A stretch of DNA of 64,000 bases from an uncultured Crocinitomix sp. (GCA_937136425.1 CAKZON010000110.1:1-64000); one strand, 5' to 3'. Positions 42,181 through 52,374 are shown, numbered from the stretch's first letter. Numbers and translations are program-made. Notes: generated from the sequence alone by a model not told the origin.

Positions 42181-45021
42181 TTATACAATACCATTGTACT
42201 TTACACCTATCATTGCGCAATCATCTGTTTGCTCAGTGTCACCCTTCCATTCATAAAAACGATCACTAACTCTTTTTTGCTGAATATCCATGGGAAGATC
42301 CTTTATATCTAGCAACAATGCTGTGAATCTTTTACGTAAGAATTTTTTGTTCTTTTCTCCACCAAATTGGTCAATATACCCATCAGTCGTAATATAAATT
42401 TGATCACCTTCTTCTAAATCAATTGCAAAATGAACAAAAGGCATCATTTTTTCACTATATCCAATATGTTGCTTATCCCCGCGATATTCTAACACCTCAT
42501 CTCCTCTAACAATAAAGCATGAAAGATTTGCACCAGCAAAATGAAGTTCTTTAGATTCTTTGCTTATCACACAGAATGCCGCATCCATACCGTCCAAAAT
42601 ATAGTTAGACGGGTTTGACCGAAACAATCGAATTAATTTTTCACGGACAAAGTTAAGCGCCTCTGCTGGTGAATTAACATTTTTTCGTGTTAATGATTCT
42701 GTTAAAAGGCCACTACAAAGTAAACTTAGTAATCCTCCTGGCACGCCATGTCCAGTGCAATCCCCTACAACAAAGACTGGTAATGTATCTCCTTCATTTG
42801 TTTTTATGTTTTCTATGACATAAAAATCTCCACTTAAAACATCTTTTGGTTTATAAAACACAAATGATTCAGGTACGACTTCTTTAATCTCATTAGGAGT
42901 AGGTAGTGTAGATTCTTGAATATTTTTGGCGTAGTTAATACTTTGATTAATCTCAATATTTTGATTGTAGATTATATCATAAGCACCTTTAACATCAGTT
43001 ATGTCTCTACAAACACCAGAGATGCTAACAACCTCACCGTCATCATTTAAAATAGGAAACCATTTCTCACTCACCCACTTAAACTCACCATCAGAAACAC
43101 GACGACGATATTCAATTTCGCCACTCAATCCATTACGAACAGTCTTATCAAGAGCATTCATTTTTTCATGATCGTCTTTGTGAATAAAGTTCTCCGCAAA
43201 TTGTTTACCATTAATAAAGAAATCTGGAACTGCACCAAGTACTAACTCACTGTTGGGACTTATATAATCATAACGTTCATTTACAATATCATAAAGAAAA
43301 AAGACATCATTAATTGAGCTGCTAATTAGTCTGAAATTTTCTTCACTTTGTTTTAGGGCATTTTCAACTTTTGTTTGCTCTGTTACATTTCTAAAAAATG
43401 TTTGCAACGATTTTACCTGACCATTTTCATATTTAACACTAATGCTTCCTTTTAAGATAACAACTTCACCTCCGTTTGTTAGCATTTTTAATACATGTTC
43501 AGTGTCATCATCATTAGATCCAAATTTGAGTATTTCATCTAATAAATTGGCACAATACTCTTGACTATCTTCATGAATTAAATCAAATAAATTTAATTTC
43601 TCGGCCTGGTCACAATTATAGCCTAGTGCTTTTAGCCAAGCATCATTAACATATAATATTTGTCCGGTAGCATCAATACTCTGGATCAAATCTTTAGAAT
43701 TATCAAAAAGCTCTCGATACTTCGATTCACTATTTGCCAAATCTAGCTGTACTTTTTTGATATCATCCAAATTTCTAATGACCCCAAAATAACCTATAAT
43801 CTCTTGAGAATTGGTTGGACTAAAGGTTGTTTTAACATTCTGTCCTACCCATATTTCTTCTCCGTTTGCCTTAAGTAATTTTAACTCTAAATAAGATTCA
43901 TCAGATCTTATTTTAAACTGCGCATTATAAAATTCTTCTACAAAATCTAGCGAATCAGGATGAATCAACTGCTGGAAAGTCATTCCAATAATATCTTCAT
44001 TTTTATATCCTAAAACATTTTTTGCAGAAGTATTAACATAGGTGATTTCACCGTGAACATTAGTAGTGTAAATAATATCCGTCGCATTATCCACAATATG
44101 TTGAAACTGCTCTTCTTGTCGTTTTTGAATTGAGATATCGCGAGAAATACCAATAGCTCCTATTGGGTTACCATCTTCATCAAAAACTACGTTGGCAGAA
44201 AGATGTGCAATAAAACGACTTCCGTTTTTACGTTGATTTACAATTTCTCCTTTAAAATTATTCTTCTCCTCAATTTCAGACTTTACAGTTGCCCATCCAA
44301 GTTGCGTTGCATACAGTTTGTTGACAGGCATTCCTATGGCTTCTTCAATTGAATATCCAAACATTTCAGCAGCCACTTTGTTATATTGCGTTATAATTCC
44401 ATCATTATCACTTGTTATAACACAATCCACCATGCTTTCAATAAACAAAGCGTTTAGGCGATTTAACTTTTTTGTTTTCTTATTCGATCTAAAAGCTATA
44501 AAACCAGCGACTATTAGTAACAAGCCTAATATACAAGCTGCAACCAATAAAATGTGAACATAACTCCAATACTCACCTATCTCTACAGAAAGGTCATGAA
44601 GTTTCTCTCTTTTTGCATTTTTTTCTGCAACACTAGTCGTGTATAATTCTTGTAAATCATTTTGAAATGGCTCAAAATCCATTAGTACTCCTGAGGTTTC
44701 AAAATAAAGCTCTAGTGCTGCTGTCTCTTGTTGCAGTTTTTCAAGTTCTGGATTTTCTTCTAATTCAAAATTAGTAGACACAACCTTATCAATGGCCAAC
44801 TTAAAAGATTCTTCCGTGTCATCTTCTGACCGATCAAGACAGTCCATTAAATCAACCTCGAGCTGAGAAATTATAGTAACTTGATTAATCTGATGTTCTA
44901 AAACACCTCGTTTTTCATTGACAGTTGTCACCATCCAAATGCTAGAGAAAATAAAGAACAACGACAATGCACTTAAAATAGTGAATAGCAAAAATCCTTT
45001 ATAATTTTCTTTAATGTTCAT
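42181..45021 (-). CDS. Membrane sensor with four PAS domains and SpoIIE-type PP2C phosphatase
   Basis: The 946-residue protein has two transmembrane helices (about 10-30 and 158-176) flanking a short extracellular helical domain, then four PAS domains (about 185-300, 306-425, 433-560 and 565-690; each with a GYSxEE/ GYKNED-type signature and a PAC motif such as GISRDISIQKRQ). A coiled coil leads to a C-terminal SpoIIE/PP2C-type domain with the metal-binding Asp in LSGDFYV and GDCTGHGVPGGLLS, DGMDAAF and TDGYIDQFGG. It dephosphorylates Ser/Thr partner proteins, typically anti-sigma antagonists. No obvious partner sits in the window. Confidence 0.9.
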   Translation of the reverse strand: MNIKENYKGFLLFTILSALSLFFIFSSIWMVTTVNEKRGVLEHQINQVTIISQLEVDLMDCLDRSEDDTEESFKLAIDKVVSTNFELEENPELEKLQQETAALELYFETSGVLMDFEPFQNDLQELYTTSVAEKNAKREKLHDLSVEIGEYWSYVHILLVAACILGLLLIVAGFIAFRSNKKTKKLNRLNALFIESMVDCVITSDNDGIITQYNKVAAEMFGYSIEEAIGMPVNKLYATQLGWATVKSEIEEKNNFKGEIVNQRKNGSRFIAHLSANVVFDEDGNPIGAIGISRDISIQKRQEEQFQHIVDNATDIIYTTNVHGEITYVNTSAKNVLGYKNEDIIGMTFQQLIHPDSLDFVEEFYNAQFKIRSDESYLELKLLKANGEEIWVGQNVKTTFSPTNSQEIIGYFGVIRNLDDIKKVQLDLANSESKYRELFDNSKDLIQSIDATGQILYVNDAWLKALGYNCDQAEKLNLFDLIHEDSQEYCANLLDEILKFGSNDDDTEHVLKMLTNGGEVVILKGSISVKYENGQVKSLQTFFRNVTEQTKVENALKQSEENFRLISSSINDVFFLYDIVNERYDYISPNSELVLGAVPDFFINGKQFAENFIHKDDHEKMNALDKTVRNGLSGEIEYRRRVSDGEFKWVSEKWFPILNDDGEVVSISGVCRDITDVKGAYDIIYNQNIEINQSINYAKNIQESTLPTPNEIKEVVPESFVFYKPKDVLSGDFYVIENIKTNEGDTLPVFVVGDCTGHGVPGGLLSLLCSGLLTESLTRKNVNSPAEALNFVREKLIRLFRSNPSNYILDGMDAAFCVISKESKELHFAGANLSCFIVRGDEVLEYRGDKQHIGYSEKMMPFVHFAIDLEEGDQIYITTDGYIDQFGGEKNKKFLRKRFTALLLDIKDLPMDIQQKRVSDRFYEWKGDTEQTDDCAMIGVKYNGIV

Positions 45022-45038
45022 TTAGCGGCAACCTACAA

Positions 45039-45046
45039 CAAATATA
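45039..45046 (-). promoter_or_regulatory. Promoter -7 element of the PAS-SpoIIE gene
   Basis: CAAATATA on the plus strand is TATATTTG on the minus strand, a match to TAnnTTTG. It is 18 bases ahead of the start codon, so the leader is about 11 bases. Confidence 0.6.
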
Positions 45047-45132
45047 ATACTTTGCTTTTACTTTATTTAAATCAAATAAGAGGATAATCCAAAAGTGATT
45101 TAAATTAGCAAATTCAGTAAAAAAATAATGTC

Positions 45133-45585
45133 CTAGGCACCAAACTGTTTCAAATGATGATCAAGGTGTTTATAAAACATATTATTCCATTCTTGCTTAG
45201 ATAGCGCACCAAAAGAGTGAGATTCTTTTCCATCAAAATGTGCGGCGCCCAATTCATGCGTTCTATGTAAATAGTTTACGAGGCGCTCTTTTTCAACATT
45301 AAAATCTCGCTCATCAACAATTAAAAATTGTGGAGCTGTACGACTGTTTTTTTTATAAGGCTTTTCTCCTACAACAATGTTTTTGACAACAAGTTTTAAT
45401 AAAAACCTTTTGAAACCTTTAACAGGTGGCTGATCATTGTCATATATTCCATCATATGTGACAGAACAATGAGCGAGCATTTGTCCGACATCCATTTTTC
45501 CCCATTTCGGTTGTGTTTCATGGGTTAGAGATTCTATTCGCTCTAGTATTTCCTTGTAAACAGTCTCTTCAAAAATATTTTTCAT
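45133..45585 (-). CDS. DUF1569 / DinB-like protein (150 aa)
   Basis: The sequence matches the DUF1569 (DinB-superfamily four-helix) pattern: ERIESLTHETQPKWGKMDVGQMLAHCSVTYD at the N-terminus, with His in LAHCS a likely metal ligand, GEKPYKKNSRTAPQFLIVDERDF in the middle, and a C-terminal HLDHHLKQFG with further His. The family's chemistry is unknown (metal-dependent helper proteins). It is transcribed alone, with a promoter-like CAAAGATA (minus TATCTTTG) at 45610-45617. Confidence 0.85.
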   Translation of the reverse strand: MKNIFEETVYKEILERIESLTHETQPKWGKMDVGQMLAHCSVTYDGIYDNDQPPVKGFKRFLLKLVVKNIVVGEKPYKKNSRTAPQFLIVDERDFNVEKERLVNYLHRTHELGAAHFDGKESHSFGALSKQEWNNMFYKHLDHHLKQFGA

Positions 45586-45609
45586 AGTTATTCTTTTCCA
45601 TTAAAAATT

Positions 45610-45617
45610 CAAAGATA
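45610..45617 (-). promoter_or_regulatory. Promoter -7 element of the DUF1569 gene
   Basis: On the minus strand this is TATCTTTG, matching TAnnTTTG; 24 bases ahead of the start codon. Confidence 0.6.
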
Positions 45618-45648
45618 CATTGTGGGAATGACAACCCATTGTCAACAA

Positions 45649-45684
45649 TAAAAAGAACGACAATCAAATTAATGATTGTCGTTC
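45649..45684 (-). terminator. Terminator for the T9SS protein gene
   Basis: A perfect 12-bp stem GAACGACAATCA/TGATTGTCGTTC (45655-45666 and 45673-45684) with T-rich tail on the minus strand, 25 bases after the stop of the gene at 45709. Confidence 0.85.
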
Positions 45685-45708
45685 AAATTTTATAAAATAA
45701 TGTTAAGC

Positions 45709-47484
45709 TTATAGCTTCACTATTTTTTTCAATACTTCATTGTTTCCATCTGTAAATTTCAAGATATAAATTCCCTTTTCAAAAGTTTCCATATCTACCT
45801 GTTCACGATAAAATTCGCCACCAATTTGTGCAGAAGAATAAACAGTTTGTCCTAAAGCATTGATTAATACCAATTGTCCATTTAGGTTCGTTCCTGAAAT
45901 TTCAACCGTGAAATGATCTGTAAATGGATTAGGTGCAACATTCATTGAAGCTGCATCTAAATCATTAATAGAAGCTGTAGTTCCAAAAGCTTGATCATAA
46001 TCCTGAACAATAACTCCGTACTCATTATAAACTGGAGCGCGTCTTCCTCTTAATTTAGGACAGAAAACCTCTAAATTTGAACCTGTAGGCATGACAGTTG
46101 CATTTGGCATTGGATTAGTAATGGGCGTTACATTATCCCCTAGTACAATAAGGTTTGAGCTTATTGTAGGATTATCAAACATTAATGGTTCAAAACATGG
46201 TGCATCATTCATGAGAATTGTTGTTACAATATCAATTCCAAAATCAGCACCAATCTCACGTGGACCAACAAAAACATATCCTGCACCATCTGCACGTAAC
46301 GTCATAATTTCTTGGTTAAACACATACGGGTGCTCTCCACTAAATGTAGATAATATTCCTCCGCCATGAGAGTGAAAATTTGGAGATGTAGCAGGCCAAA
46401 AATATCCAGCTACCATACTTCCACTACTTCTCTCAAATTGCACAATCCAAGGACAAGCATTCAAAATACTTCCTGAACCGTCGTCATATGTTCTAAAATA
46501 ACCTGATGCTACAAGTGTATTAGGATCCCAATTGCAAATTTCTAGATCAAATCCAGCCGCATTATACGATCCATATGTTGGATCTAATTCTAAATAATAT
46601 TCTGTTAAAATTGATGGGGATCCTGTTACATCTTGAATTATTGTAATTTGTGGATTATGAATAACACTATTGTTTGACATTAAAAACAGCTCATCAGTTC
46701 CTGCGTCGTAATCAACTGAGACACCACAATGCTCTGAATTCGTTGCTTCAAATGACAAATTGTTAGTTAGGTTTAAGCTGTTATCAACCGTTACGGCTAA
46801 TACTCCTTGTTGGCCAACTGGATATCCAGCAGACATGCTTACACTTCCAGTCAAAAAATATCCTGTAGGAATCTCTACAATATCATTGATAGAAGAATGC
46901 TCCATGTCAATATCTGAAAATTGCATATGTCCCATATAATTTAAACTAGGATCAAACTCTACAACAATTGCTTCATTACCAACTAACGGAAATGATAATG
47001 GCTCAGAATAGAATCCACCAACAATATAAGTACCATTTGCCTGTGAAAAAATTACATTAGTTCCTGCGCTGGCATGCCAATGCTGTAATTTACTATCTGC
47101 TACAAATCCTCCACTAGGGTCTAATTTAAGCATGTATAATTCTGGCCAATTCACTCCGACAGGAGAAATATATCCAGTAACAATGATTTCGTCTCCCGGA
47201 TCAACTAAAACGTCTAGTGCTCTGTCGTCATCAGACTCATCAATCACAACTTCCCAAACCAGATTCCCCATTGGGTCTAATTTAAAAACGTGAATATCTG
47301 TTCGACCAGCTGGGTCAAAAATTGTTCCAGCACATACATATTCTCCACTCACAGTGGTTTCTATTGAATAATGATTAAAGTCCATACCAGGCTGGTATAT
47401 GGTTGATTGAAAGCTCTGTCCATAAGAGACGGCTGTTAGCCCCACCATAGCAAGGGCTGATAAAAATAAGTTTTGGATTTTCAT
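45709..47484 (-). CDS. T9SS-sorted exported protein (591 aa)
   Basis: A signal peptide (about 1-22, AVSYGQ) is followed by a beta-propeller-like region with repeats of the kind GEYVCAGTIFDPAGRTDIHVFKLDPMGNLVWEVVIDESDDDRA, in which FKLDPxG-N..W and VTGY recur (about 25-420). The C-terminal domain is a type IX sorting signal (NVAPNPFTDHFTVEISG to ETFEKGIYILKFTDGNNEVLKKIVKL). It is an outer-surface or secreted protein, related in style to the SBBP proteins at 26202 and 29276 but with weaker repeats. No enzymatic motif. Confidence 0.85.
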   Translation of the reverse strand: MKIQNLFLSALAMVGLTAVSYGQSFQSTIYQPGMDFNHYSIETTVSGEYVCAGTIFDPAGRTDIHVFKLDPMGNLVWEVVIDESDDDRALDVLVDPGDEIIVTGYISPVGVNWPELYMLKLDPSGGFVADSKLQHWHASAGTNVIFSQANGTYIVGGFYSEPLSFPLVGNEAIVVEFDPSLNYMGHMQFSDIDMEHSSINDIVEIPTGYFLTGSVSMSAGYPVGQQGVLAVTVDNSLNLTNNLSFEATNSEHCGVSVDYDAGTDELFLMSNNSVIHNPQITIIQDVTGSPSILTEYYLELDPTYGSYNAAGFDLEICNWDPNTLVASGYFRTYDDGSGSILNACPWIVQFERSSGSMVAGYFWPATSPNFHSHGGGILSTFSGEHPYVFNQEIMTLRADGAGYVFVGPREIGADFGIDIVTTILMNDAPCFEPLMFDNPTISSNLIVLGDNVTPITNPMPNATVMPTGSNLEVFCPKLRGRRAPVYNEYGVIVQDYDQAFGTTASINDLDAASMNVAPNPFTDHFTVEISGTNLNGQLVLINALGQTVYSSAQIGGEFYREQVDMETFEKGIYILKFTDGNNEVLKKIVKL

Positions 47485-47843
47485 ATTATTATGAATTACT
47501 TTATTGCGCCTACTCTATTAGCTTTTCGGCTTCCGCTGTTTGGTTAACCAATGTATAAACTATTGACTACCAAAACATCAGACTTAAAACCGAGTGTAAT
47601 ATTTTTAATTCAAAATTGAAGATGAAAGCCTTTAAACTGGTTCAATTTTGTGTTGGAATTAACAGTATTAATTAAAATACTTTAATATTTATCAATCTGT
47701 TAAATGAAAATAAATTTGCTGAGAAAATAAGCCCAATTAAAAACTTAGGTATTTGTACGATCAATTCAAATAATTGCAATTTCCAGCGTAAATTAATTCT
47801 ACGAACTGGATGAAAATAAAGAAAAGTTAGCCTTTCTGAAATA
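47485..47843. other. Intergenic region without a gene
   Basis: A 359-base AT-rich stretch upstream of the T9SS gene and downstream of menB. No gene, hairpin or exact TAnnTTTG site is convincing. Confidence 0.5.
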
Positions 47844-48686
47844 CTACGAAATCCACTTCACATCTTTGAAATCTGGCTTTCTTTTTTCTAAGAAAGCATT
47901 GCGTCCTTCCTTAGCTTCATCAGTCATATAAGCCAAACGAGTGGCCTCACCTGCAAATACTTGCTGTCCAACCATACCATCATCAGTTAGGTTCATGGCA
48001 AATTTGAGCATTTTAATTGATGTTGGTGATTTCGCCAAAATTTCTTGCGCCCATTCGTACGCAGTATCTTCTAGCTCTGCATGCGGAATTACAGCATTAA
48101 CCATTCCCATTTCATAAGCATCTTGAGCCGAATAATTACGTCCTAGAAAAAAGATTTCACGCGCCTTTTTTTGCCCTACCATTTTTGCTAAATAAGCAGA
48201 ACCATAACCTCCGTCAAAACTAGTTACGTCGGCATCTGTTTGTTTAAAAATAGCGTGCTCTTTACTTGCTAAAGTCATATCACATACAACATGTAAACTA
48301 TGTCCTCCTCCAACAGCCCAACCAGGAACAACAGCAATAACAACTTTAGGCATAAAACGAATTAAACGTTGCACCTCTAGTATGTTAAGGCGGTGTGCAC
48401 CATCTTGTCCAACATAACCTTGATGACCTCTTGTTTTTTGATCTCCTCCACTACAAAATGAATATACACCATCTTTTGTTGAAGGTCCTTCTGCAGATAA
48501 TAATACAACACCTATGCTACTATCCTCCTGCGCATCATAAAACGCTTTGTAAAGTTCACTCGTGGTTTTTGGACGAAATGCATTTCTTACATTCGGGCGG
48601 TTAAACGCGATTCGAGCAACTCCATTTGCCTTTTTATATGTAATATCTTCAAATTCAATTGCTCTTTTCCAATCCACTTGTGCCAT
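47844..48686 (-). CDS. menB: 1,4-dihydroxy-2-naphthoyl-CoA synthase MenB
   Basis: The 280-residue crotonase-fold protein matches MenB closely: FEDITYKKANGVARIAFNRPNVRNAFRPKT, then YSFCSGGDQKTRGHQGYVG (the SGGDQ motif), VPGWAVGGGHSLHVVCDMTLAS with the oxyanion-hole Gly pair, and TDADVTSFDGGYGSAYLAKMVGQKKAREIFFLGR, ending EGRNAFLEKRKPDF. It closes the naphthoate ring of o-succinylbenzoyl-CoA in menaquinone synthesis. The other men genes are not in the window. Full length. Confidence 0.95.
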   Translation of the reverse strand: MAQVDWKRAIEFEDITYKKANGVARIAFNRPNVRNAFRPKTTSELYKAFYDAQEDSSIGVVLLSAEGPSTKDGVYSFCSGGDQKTRGHQGYVGQDGAHRLNILEVQRLIRFMPKVVIAVVPGWAVGGGHSLHVVCDMTLASKEHAIFKQTDADVTSFDGGYGSAYLAKMVGQKKAREIFFLGRNYSAQDAYEMGMVNAVIPHAELEDTAYEWAQEILAKSPTSIKMLKFAMNLTDDGMVGQQVFAGEATRLAYMTDEAKEGRNAFLEKRKPDFKDVKWIS

Positions 48687-48751
48687 AGTCTATTTTTTTC
48701 GTAAAAATACAAAAGCCGATTTCTTTTACCACATTTTATTCCCGAATAATC

Positions 48752-51052
48752 TTAAGCATCTTTCCATTTATCAAAATAATAGTAAAAACGATCGCAGCCA
48801 TAAAGTTCATCATGGTGCTTTGGATACTTTTCCTTAAACTGTTCTTGAAATTTACGCCGAACATATTCTCCTGTTTCAAAAGTTGCTTTTAATTGAATGC
48901 ATTTATATTGTAGTCGGAAACAAAAGGCTGAAAACTCACGATTCTTTGATGTTTCCTCGGCCAGCTTATAGTATTTTTTTGCTCGATCTCCAGTTATATA
49001 ATCTTTGTTTTGTCCACTATTCGTATGGTTCCATCTCCTGTCAGAATATTTACCTCCTTCATTAGATGACCATTCATATTCGGTATAATACCATGAATTG
49101 CCATTATATGTCATGTTATAATAGGCATTACCTATTAACATATAATTGTAAGCTCTATTTTTTGGATTGGTTTTCACTTCCTTTTTTAATCGAATTAACT
49201 CTCGAACAAAATCTGGTTTGGTGTAGCTAATTGAACGGTCTTCACTAAATGCTGATGTCGCAAATCTTGTTTCAAACGGGTTTGCATTCAATTCTTGTTT
49301 GTAGTAATAATGGTAGTCATGATTTGTTATTTCCCAAACGCTATCAGGTATAGTTTCATAAATCTCCAATGCCTTTTCAAGATTATCTTCTCGCAAATAG
49401 GTAGTCGCCCATAAGTCAGTATAGCGCCATTTTAAATCTTCTAAATCATTATACAAATAAGCTTCAAGTTCTGTTTTATTTGGGTTATTCCAACCTTCAA
49501 AAAACTCATCCATATCTTTAGAAAAAGCATTTTCATTCAATAAATCAAAGCCTTGGTATTCTCTATCCCCCCAATTATGATAATGTTCATGCGTTCCTCC
49601 ATCAACTTGAGACTCAAACAATGCGGCCAATACCATGTTTCCATCATCTAAATATTTCCTTGAAATATTTAACATTATCTGCCCAAAAAACCGATCATAA
49701 TCATAAAGATCTCTTTTATAGTTTTTAACCTCATTTATTTGCGTTAATAGTTTATTCTGGAATTTTTCATCCCACTTGCTTTCAAACTTTACTAGGCTTA
49801 AAATTTCTATCGTTTTTAATTGACCTTCAATTGTTTTACTTCCTTTAAACTTTTTAGCAATGGCCACATATTTCATAGTCTCTTCTTGGTCATCTAACAT
49901 ATACCCCATATAAGCCAATGAAGTGTTCCATAAAGCTTTATTCGGAATTTCATTGTCACGCAAAATCTGCTTAGTCTCTTGCATTACGCGCTTCAAATAC
50001 TTTTTATCTGCTTCAAAATTCTTTTCGTCAAAAAACTTAAAATCTTCATAATAACCACTCCCGTCATAGGGGTCTATCGACTTTCCAAACCCTGTGTATC
50101 GATCAGTATAATACCAATCTTCCATTTTGTTGATTTCACGCACAAGCAAAATATCAATCATTTCAGAATTAGGGTTAATAGCTGCAATCTCTTTGATTTG
50201 ATCTATCGCTCTTGCTGGATTTTTAAATGCGTAAATACTTAATACTGCCGCCTTTTCATCATCAGACTGGCACTTTGCTAATATTTTATTGAGAACCTCT
50301 TTACTTGTTGGATAACGTCTGTAAATAAAATGATTTTTAGATCTGGAGCTTTCAAACACTTTTGCTAACAAACGCCATCTTTCATAGCCATCATCAATCA
50401 TATTTGCATAATGAAAAAGACTCCAAGTTGCTATTACGCTTGTTGAATTTAAAGGTGCTATTAACTCTTCATATAATTGAACTCCACGTTTATGCTCTTT
50501 AAGGTAGTAAGCTAAAACTAAGGCCTGATACCCGTACCTTAGTTTTAAAATTTCTTGCTTAGCTGCCCTACTTCGCTCAATCGCAACCTCTAAAGCCAGT
50601 TTAGAATTTTCAATATCCATCTCTTTTTTATCCCAATAATCTTCTTTTAACAAATACTCTACTTTTTTAGCAAAGTGGATGTATTCTTTAGTTTCTGGAT
50701 TTTTTCCTGATTTAAAATGCTTGTATAATTTATTAGAAGAAAGAAGTGGGTAAGGTTTTTCATAAGGCACGCCATAAATTAGTTGATCAATTTCGATCCT
50801 CGGAATTTTTTTGTCAAAAAAAGCATACCATTCTGTTATATTCTCATCAGTTCCTAACAATTCTCCATTTGTATATCCGCTCAAATAATGAGAACTATAA
50901 AAAACATAAGACATCTCAGTTCCTTCACCTATATTTTGAGAAAACAAACTAAATCGAATGTCACTACCCATTGGATAATAACTGCAGGCTTTTGAATATT
51001 GTGCGGCGCTACTAAAAAGCAGCAAAAACACGATCAATTTTATCACTTTCAT
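48752..51052 (-). CDS. Large exported protein, helical repeat-like (766 aa)
   Basis: I use the second Met (51052; MKVIKLIVFLLLFSSAAQ) as start. A signal peptide precedes CSYYPMGSDIRFSLFSQNIG, and the body is helical with TPR-like pairs (KLRYGYQALVLAYYLKEHKRGVQLYEELI, ALWNTSLAYMGYMLDDQEETMKYVAIA, TTYLREDNLEKALEIYETIP). It starts inside the upstream lipoprotein gene (41-base overlap), so the two are made together and may act on the same substrate. No catalytic motif was seen. I do not know the family, though such paired exported proteins occur in Bacteroidota. Confidence 0.7.
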   Translation of the reverse strand: MKVIKLIVFLLLFSSAAQYSKACSYYPMGSDIRFSLFSQNIGEGTEMSYVFYSSHYLSGYTNGELLGTDENITEWYAFFDKKIPRIEIDQLIYGVPYEKPYPLLSSNKLYKHFKSGKNPETKEYIHFAKKVEYLLKEDYWDKKEMDIENSKLALEVAIERSRAAKQEILKLRYGYQALVLAYYLKEHKRGVQLYEELIAPLNSTSVIATWSLFHYANMIDDGYERWRLLAKVFESSRSKNHFIYRRYPTSKEVLNKILAKCQSDDEKAAVLSIYAFKNPARAIDQIKEIAAINPNSEMIDILLVREINKMEDWYYTDRYTGFGKSIDPYDGSGYYEDFKFFDEKNFEADKKYLKRVMQETKQILRDNEIPNKALWNTSLAYMGYMLDDQEETMKYVAIAKKFKGSKTIEGQLKTIEILSLVKFESKWDEKFQNKLLTQINEVKNYKRDLYDYDRFFGQIMLNISRKYLDDGNMVLAALFESQVDGGTHEHYHNWGDREYQGFDLLNENAFSKDMDEFFEGWNNPNKTELEAYLYNDLEDLKWRYTDLWATTYLREDNLEKALEIYETIPDSVWEITNHDYHYYYKQELNANPFETRFATSAFSEDRSISYTKPDFVRELIRLKKEVKTNPKNRAYNYMLIGNAYYNMTYNGNSWYYTEYEWSSNEGGKYSDRRWNHTNSGQNKDYITGDRAKKYYKLAEETSKNREFSAFCFRLQYKCIQLKATFETGEYVRRKFQEQFKEKYPKHHDELYGCDRFYYYFDKWKDA

Positions 51053-52016
51053 TGACAAGGTTTGGTTTTAAATCGTAAAACAATAAGTTTGTGTGGTTTT
51101 GATTTTTTTCATGCGACAACAATTCGGCAGCATAAATCAATTCAGATTCTTCGCAATTTTCATAGCGTATTTCATCCCCATAGCGAAGAAAAACATTTTG
51201 AATTAATGTATCTTTTTTCACCATATAGTATTGATTTTCTTTTAAGGTAAATAAACTGGAGTCCGCCAGCATAGCCTCACTAATATTGGGCATAATTTGT
51301 TGAAATTCACCGTAGCGATATAGTAAGCTCCATGAAAAATTTGGCAAGGCAAAATCGAGCGGAAGAGGATATTCCCCAAAACCAAGATACTGTTCCCCAA
51401 TCTCATTGTTCAAAATTGAATTTGTTTCAGAATAACTCAATATCTCCCCCATGTTGTAATACATTAAAGCCCCCTTATCAACAGGTGGAACCCCTGTTAA
51501 ATCAGGATATTTATATTGATATAAACGAATTGTACAAGACAATTCTGTTTCACCCATTAATGATTTTAATTCAGTCAAAAAATAAAAATAACGATCTGCA
51601 ATACTTGCCATCCAATCGCAATCCACTTGAATCTCCGAAAATTTGTCTTGAGGATTAAGTTGAACTAGTTGCTCGTAGATATTTGTTGCCAACTTCTTAA
51701 TAGCAACTGAATCTAATGCCTTAAAAACATCTGTAACAATATAAACCACTGGCACAATTTCTTGTTGAGGAGCAGTTACAAAATTAACTTTAGCAACAGG
51801 TATTGCTTCCATATTGGCATTAAGAGTAACATCAAAAAACTTCGTATAAATCGTAGAAATTTCTTCCTTAACTAAAAAAGCCTCTTCGTCCGCATTCAGA
51901 TTAAAATCAGTCTCCCAATGGTAAACGCTTTTTTTCACTGATTCTACCTCACAAGAAGTCATTAAAACGGCCAAAAAAACGAAACTAAAAAAACTTATAT
52001 ATTGCCAGAATTTCAT
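51012..52016 (-). CDS. Lipoprotein, possible glycoside-hydrolase-like TIM-barrel (334 aa)
   Basis: The signal with lipobox (MKFWQYISFFSFVFLAVLMTSC, Cys22) anchors it in the envelope. The middle portion resembles DUF3142-type TIM-barrel lipoproteins: FSEIQVDCDWMASIADRYFYFLTELKSLM, LSCTIRLYQYKYPDLTGVPPVDKGALMYYNMGEI, and LDFALPNFSWSLLYRYGEF. These strands and acidic ends are typical of polysaccharide-active barrels, but catalytic residues are not certain. Co-expressed with the overlapping 766-aa protein. I place it with low family confidence. Confidence 0.6.
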   Translation of the reverse strand: MKFWQYISFFSFVFLAVLMTSCEVESVKKSVYHWETDFNLNADEEAFLVKEEISTIYTKFFDVTLNANMEAIPVAKVNFVTAPQQEIVPVVYIVTDVFKALDSVAIKKLATNIYEQLVQLNPQDKFSEIQVDCDWMASIADRYFYFLTELKSLMGETELSCTIRLYQYKYPDLTGVPPVDKGALMYYNMGEILSYSETNSILNNEIGEQYLGFGEYPLPLDFALPNFSWSLLYRYGEFQQIMPNISEAMLADSSLFTLKENQYYMVKKDTLIQNVFLRYGDEIRYENCEESELIYAAELLSHEKNQNHTNLLFYDLKPNLVNESDKIDRVFAAF

Positions 52017-52374
52017 CTTAATATAAAGCTAAACATTATTTTTCGCCTCAATTGATTATCAAGCAATTCATCATCAAAATTTATTATCCGTTCATAGCTG
52101 CCAATTTTCCGTTAATCATTTCAAATCGCCATCATTTAAACGGTAAAAGCTTGAATTGACACTTTATGGATGTTTTTAACCGTTCATCAAACCAATCTCA
52201 CGCTCAAAAAACAAGGCACAATTCTTGCGTTTAATTAACAAATTATTAAGAGTTCTAAACTTTTATTTTTACTAAATTCGTAACCAATCGAATGACTGTA
52301 AAATATACTTACAAACGATTTCGTTTATACAGTTACAAACTGTTAGCGAGAAATTACACAACAAATACCAATAG
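52017..52374. other. Intergenic region between divergent genes
   Basis: A 358-base gap with divergent promoters for the lipoprotein unit and the S41 protease. TAAATTCG at 52273-52280 is close to the -7 consensus TAnnTTTG and is a candidate for the protease gene, with a leader of about 90 bases. No gene seen. Confidence 0.45.

Noticed and set aside
51012..52016. Gliding-motility lipoprotein GldB
   Set aside because: Length and lipobox fit, but the internal blocks (QVDCDWMAS, TGVPPVDKGALMYYN) do not match the GldB pattern I know.
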